A stretch of 64,000 nt of DNA from Myxococcales bacterium (GTDB taxonomy: Bacteria > Myxococcota_A > Polyangia > Polyangiales > Polyangiaceae), in contig JANXLV010000139.1 in NCBI GenBank assembly GCA_025355005.1, positions 53,432 to 117,431 of the forward strand, read 5' to 3'. The notes under the pieces were generated by a model. It was not told the DNA's origin and did no database searches. It saw only the letters and a program-made list of their open reading frames with translations. The position numbers and the translations under genes are program-made. This document shows positions 61,176 to 64,000 of this stretch, one piece after another (position 1 is the first letter of the stretch; every line of letters begins with the position of its first letter).

Positions 61176-62458
61176 TTTTGCACGAGGCCGATCCAGAACG
61201 TCTGCTGCTTGCCGAGGTCGTTCTCGACGAAGAACGCGGAGGCGCCCATCGTGGTCTTTGCCTCCGCCTTGATGGTGAGCTTGATCTTGTCGCCGTTCTG
61301 ACCGGAGGTCTTGTCCATCGTGAACGAGAGCGCCTTCGGGCCGTGGAAGAACACGCTCGAGAGATCCAGCACCTTGACCTTCCATTTCCCGGTGGTGGGC
61401 GCGTCGCTGTAGAGCTCGAGATCGATCGTCTTCGACTGACCGACAGGGATCTTGAGGCCCTTCGTGGTGAACGAGCCCATCGTGGGGCTGTTGACGGTGA
61501 TCGTGTCGGCCGTCACCGGGGCCGAGTTGAAGTACGGGACGGCGCCCTCTGGCTCGCAAGGAGCGTGGCCCGCGGCGGCCGCCTTGTTCGACCACACGCG
61601 CTGCACGAGGTTCGTCACGCCGGTGGTGCGATAGAACGCATCAGGAAAGCCCGCGCACAGGTCTCCGATCTCCGCGCCACCGCCGACAAACGCCCACGCG
61701 CGGCCCACCTGGTCCACGTCGATGTACGCGGGCTTGTCCTGTGGGAGCGGATCCGTCGCGGCCTCGATGATCTCGTGAACGGCCGCCGCCGAGACCTCAT
61801 CGATCTCGGGGATGGCGCCCATGGGCGGACACCGCCCGATCACCGCGTACGTGACGTACGTGGTCCCGGTCAGCAGGTAGTCGTCGTGGTAGCCCTGGAA
61901 CGCCGTGCAGAGCGCGCCACCGCCGCTGGTCACTGTGCTCGTGTCGGGGAAATAGATCGCATAGATGGTGTTGCCGTCGGGCTGCGGAAACGCGCCGCCG
62001 TCGCCCTGGATCTTGGCGGTGAGCCACGTCTGGAGGTCGGCGTCGGAGATGGTGACGGGCGCCGTCTCGTCGAGCGCTATCGGCGCAGCGAGCGTGAGCG
62101 GCCCCACTCCGTACTCGGCGGTGGCCCCGGACCAGTATGTCTTTGCGGCGGCGAGCTCGGTCCCGAACTTCTCGATGTCCGCCTGCAGCGCGTCGCCCTT
62201 GAACGTGATGGTCACGAGCTTTGGCGCTGTCATCACCGGCCCCTTGCGCGACACGGCCTGCGGCATGGGCGAGTGGGGCGCCGGGTAGCCCGGCTCGCCT
62301 GCGTCGTCACCTCCGGCTTCGTTCGCGCCTGCCTCTTCTGCGCCGGCATCGCCTGGTCCGGCGCCCCCCGATGAGGAGGATGAGCACGCGACTCCTACGC
62401 CTCCCCCGAACGCGACGAGACTGCAGGCGACGGCAATGGATGCAAGCGAAGGACGCAT
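61172..62458 (-). CDS. Large lipoprotein with HExxE-like motif, function unknown
   Basis: This 428-residue protein has a signal and lipobox (VGVACS), then an Ala/Glu/Gly/Asp linker. A domain follows with LVTITFKGDALQADIEKF, TIYAIYFPDTS and AAAVHEIIEAATDPL. HEIIE resembles but does not exactly match the HExxH zinc motif. The C-terminal 120 residues (TADTITVNSPTMGSFTTKGL ... GASAFFVENDLG) form a beta domain. ATG 62458 is chosen; ATG 62467 is alternative. Related lipoproteins are common in myxobacteria but their role is unknown. Confidence 0.65.
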   Translation of the reverse strand: MRPSLASIAVACSLVAFGGGVGVACSSSSSGGAGPGDAGAEEAGANEAGGDDAGEPGYPAPHSPMPQAVSRKGPVMTAPKLVTITFKGDALQADIEKFGTELAAAKTYWSGATAEYGVGPLTLAAPIALDETAPVTISDADLQTWLTAKIQGDGGAFPQPDGNTIYAIYFPDTSTVTSGGGALCTAFQGYHDDYLLTGTTYVTYAVIGRCPPMGAIPEIDEVSAAAVHEIIEAATDPLPQDKPAYIDVDQVGRAWAFVGGGAEIGDLCAGFPDAFYRTTGVTNLVQRVWSNKAAAAGHAPCEPEGAVPYFNSAPVTADTITVNSPTMGSFTTKGLKIPVGQSKTIDLELYSDAPTTGKWKVKVLDLSSVFFHGPKALSFTMDKTSGQNGDKIKLTIKAEAKTTMGASAFFVENDLGKQQTFWIGLVQN

Positions 62459-62484
62459 GACGAACATCCTAGTAGACGACCGAA

Positions 62485-62597
62485 CGCGTGTCCCCCCGGA
62501 CACGCGCGACGCCATGGAAACACGGCCCCTCGACAGGGGCCGCCATAACCTCACGAAACGCTTGGCCCGAACCTGGGCACACGCGTTGCGGTGCAAC
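62485..62597. promoter_or_regulatory. Divergent control region with three hairpins
   Basis: Between the two divergent lipoprotein genes lie CGCGTGTCC-CCCC-GGACACGCG (62485-62506), CGGCCCCT-CGAC-AGGGGCCG (62523-62542) and GTTGC-GGT-GCAAC (62585-62597). The first two are perfect stems of 9 and 8 bp with 4-base loops. They may be operators or early-transcript hairpins. Confidence 0.5.
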
Positions 62598-62602
62598 CAC
62601 GG

Positions 62603-64000
62603 ATGTCCATGCGCTCCCGCACAGCCGTCTTCCTTTCCGTACTCGCTCCCGCGCTGGTCGTCGGCTGCGTGCACGCCGCGCGGCACGAAGGAGCGATCGC
62701 GGTCACCACGATCGCGGACGCGGGTGGCGGCCCTCCCTCTGCCACACCGGACGTGGACCTCGTGTGCGCCCGTGGACCGCTCCTGCCCCCGAGCGTGAAC
62801 CCGGCGCACGATCTCGCGTGCGACCCCAACGACGTGAACCTGGAGCCGCTGGAGCTGTCGATCGCATGCCAGCACATCGCCCCCGGGCCGGCCGTCGCGC
62901 CGACGCGATGGGACCACGTGACGGCGCCCGCGAACCTGGACGTGGTGGAGCGCCGCTTCGGGCTGACCACAGAGGAGCGCGCGCACCTCATGAAGGACGG
63001 CTTCGTGGTGCCGACGCGCCTTTCGTACTCGTCCTACGCACCGGCGCTGCATGACGTGTATCGCTCGCAGCTGCCCGTATTCATCTCCGTCGATGCGGTC
63101 ATGCACGCCGTGTATCGCTCCAACGACACGTTCATCGCAGGCCTGGAGAACCGCGAGCTTCAGCCCCGCCTCGCGAAGCTCCTCGACACGATGCAGGAGA
63201 CGCTGAAGACCACGCAAGGCAAGTACCCGGCGGAGACTGCGCGCGATCTGGATCTCTATCTGACCGTGGCGCGTTCGCTGCTCCTCGGTGAGAAATCGCC
63301 GAGCGCCCTGGGCATGGACACCGAGGCGGAGGCCCTCACGGCGAAGGCGGAGGCCGCGTCTGGCATCGTCCACGTGAACATGTTCGGACGCGACCGCGCC
63401 GTGGACTTCGCGGGCTTCAATCCACGCGGGCACTACGCGAAAGAGGCAGCGGCGAACAATCCCGACTACGCGGACCTCTCGACGTACTTTCGCGCCGCGA
63501 TGTGGCTCTCGCGCATCGAGCTGAACCTGGTGTCGCGCTCGTCGCGGAGCTCGTCTGCGGATCTGGACCCGTCCGAGACCCCGCGCGAAGATCGCGCCGC
63601 GATGGCCCTCACGGATCTGGCGCGCGCATCGGGCACGCTCGAAGAGATCGCGCACATGGACCGCGTGTGGTCGCTGATCGCAGGCAAGCGCGAGGACGTG
63701 TCGCCGATGGACATCGCGGCGATGATGGATGACGGGAAGATCGACGTCGCGGCGGCGGATGCACCCGAGAAGCTTCGCGCGAGCATCGGCGCGCGCTTCG
63801 TGCGCACTGCACGTACGCACGTTCAGGCCGAGGGCTCCGTGAACCTGCCCGTGATCGCCACGATGCTCGGGCCGCGGATCACCCCGGACGCGTCGGCCAC
63901 GCGACCGCTCGTCCATCCCGAGGTCACGGATCGCCACGAGGTGCCCGTGACGGACATCGCGTTCGCGCTGGGTCACGATCGCGCGCTCGCGTACGAGCCG
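62603..64000 (+). CDS. DUF3160-family lipoprotein, cut by right edge
   Basis: The frame from ATG 62603 (or 62609) is open to the end of the window, giving at least 466 residues. A signal peptide ends in lipobox LVVGC. The domain that follows shows SQLPVFISVDAVMHAVYRSNDTF and AAMWLSRIELNLV, typical of DUF3160, a large extracytoplasmic family of unknown function. Its ligand is not known. It is divergent from the lipoprotein at 61172-62458. Confidence 0.82.
   Translation, partial: MSMRSRTAVFLSVLAPALVVGCVHAARHEGAIAVTTIADAGGGPPSATPDVDLVCARGPLLPPSVNPAHDLACDPNDVNLEPLELSIACQHIAPGPAVAPTRWDHVTAPANLDVVERRFGLTTEERAHLMKDGFVVPTRLSYSSYAPALHDVYRSQLPVFISVDAVMHAVYRSNDTFIAGLENRELQPRLAKLLDTMQETLKTTQGKYPAETARDLDLYLTVARSLLLGEKSPSALGMDTEAEALTAKAEAASGIVHVNMFGRDRAVDFAGFNPRGHYAKEAAANNPDYADLSTYFRAAMWLSRIELNLVSRSSRSSSADLDPSETPREDRAAMALTDLARASGTLEEIAHMDRVWSLIAGKREDVSPMDIAAMMDDGKIDVAAADAPEKLRASIGARFVRTARTHVQAEGSVNLPVIATMLGPRITPDASATRPLVHPEVTDRHEVPVTDIAFALGHDRALAYEP

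Noticed and set aside
61172..63976. 934-codon minus-strand frame as a single protein
   Set aside because: The coding part starts at 62458 with a lipoprotein signal; the extension is antisense to the DUF3160 gene.
1..64000. Mobile elements, prophage, CRISPR array or integration sites
   Set aside because: No transposase, integrase, phage protein or regularly spaced repeats were found; base composition is even.

Overview
The window is about 64 kb of uniformly GC-rich DNA with strong G/C third-position bias. It has several serine/threonine kinases, many lipoproteins with low-complexity Ala/Gly/Asp/Ser linkers, long TPR proteins and a PuuD-type urate oxidase. Together these suggest a chromosome segment of a Myxococcota-like bacterium (Polyangia or a relative); this is inference, since no rRNA or taxonomic marker is present. 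There is no transposase, integrase, phage gene or CRISPR array. Gene density is high and many neighbouring genes overlap by 4 bases (ATGA or GTGA).

Left part, 1-21 kb: mostly housekeeping and scattered genes. A TerB-like fragment runs off the left edge. It is followed by a PAS-receiver protein, a Dus tRNA-dihydrouridine synthase, a stand-alone PEP-swivel domain lacking its usual His, an aminopeptidase P, PuuD and a protein kinase. A coupled TPR/YkgJ/esterase operon comes next, then rlmN, a SET-domain methyltransferase, a phosphatase lipoprotein with an acetyltransferase, an S9 peptidase, surE, apt, YchJ and an aldehyde dehydrogenase.

Centre, 18.9-41.4 kb: the most distinctive part. An eight-gene minus-strand operon (29928 down to 18887) encodes two ATP-grasp ligases, a GCS2-type carboxylate-amine ligase fused to CBS domains, an S51-like hydrolase with a Cys nucleophile, two alpha/beta esterases (one with an E-set domain), an AspA/AstE-type zinc deacylase, and finally a kinase-TPR protein. 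It is divergent from glgA. Two more ATP-grasp paralogues (32214-33431 and 33532-34749) lie divergently just beyond. A second minus-strand operon (41391 down to 37030) joins a beta-barrel-like protein, a GH18-like lipoprotein, a circularly permuted ATP-grasp (glutathionylspermidine-synthase-like) and a lipoprotein. I read the region as one or two undescribed amide- or peptide-metabolite systems with synthetic, hydrolytic and regulatory parts. The product is not evident from sequence.

Right part, 41.4-64 kb: an amino-acid ABC transporter with fused binding protein and permease, cell-wall peptidases (DUF882 and MepA), a PLD-family lipoprotein, a GH76 lipoprotein, an MMPL transporter and a large ATPase-TPR regulator. 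These are followed by a CoA-transferase/acetyltransferase/thioredoxin-like lipoprotein operon and a tRNA-like gene with an unusual anticodon loop. The tRNA-like gene lies 3 bases before a 780-residue protein of unknown function; an unknown lipoprotein and a DUF3160 lipoprotein cut by the right edge complete the window.

Non-coding signals of note: three tracts of GACCTC-type hexamer repeats, a multi-hairpin intergenic element at 35.8-35.9 kb, a nested hairpin before the 41.4 kb operon, and many genes whose -10-like hexamer lies only 7-11 bases before the start codon, which suggests leaderless transcripts.
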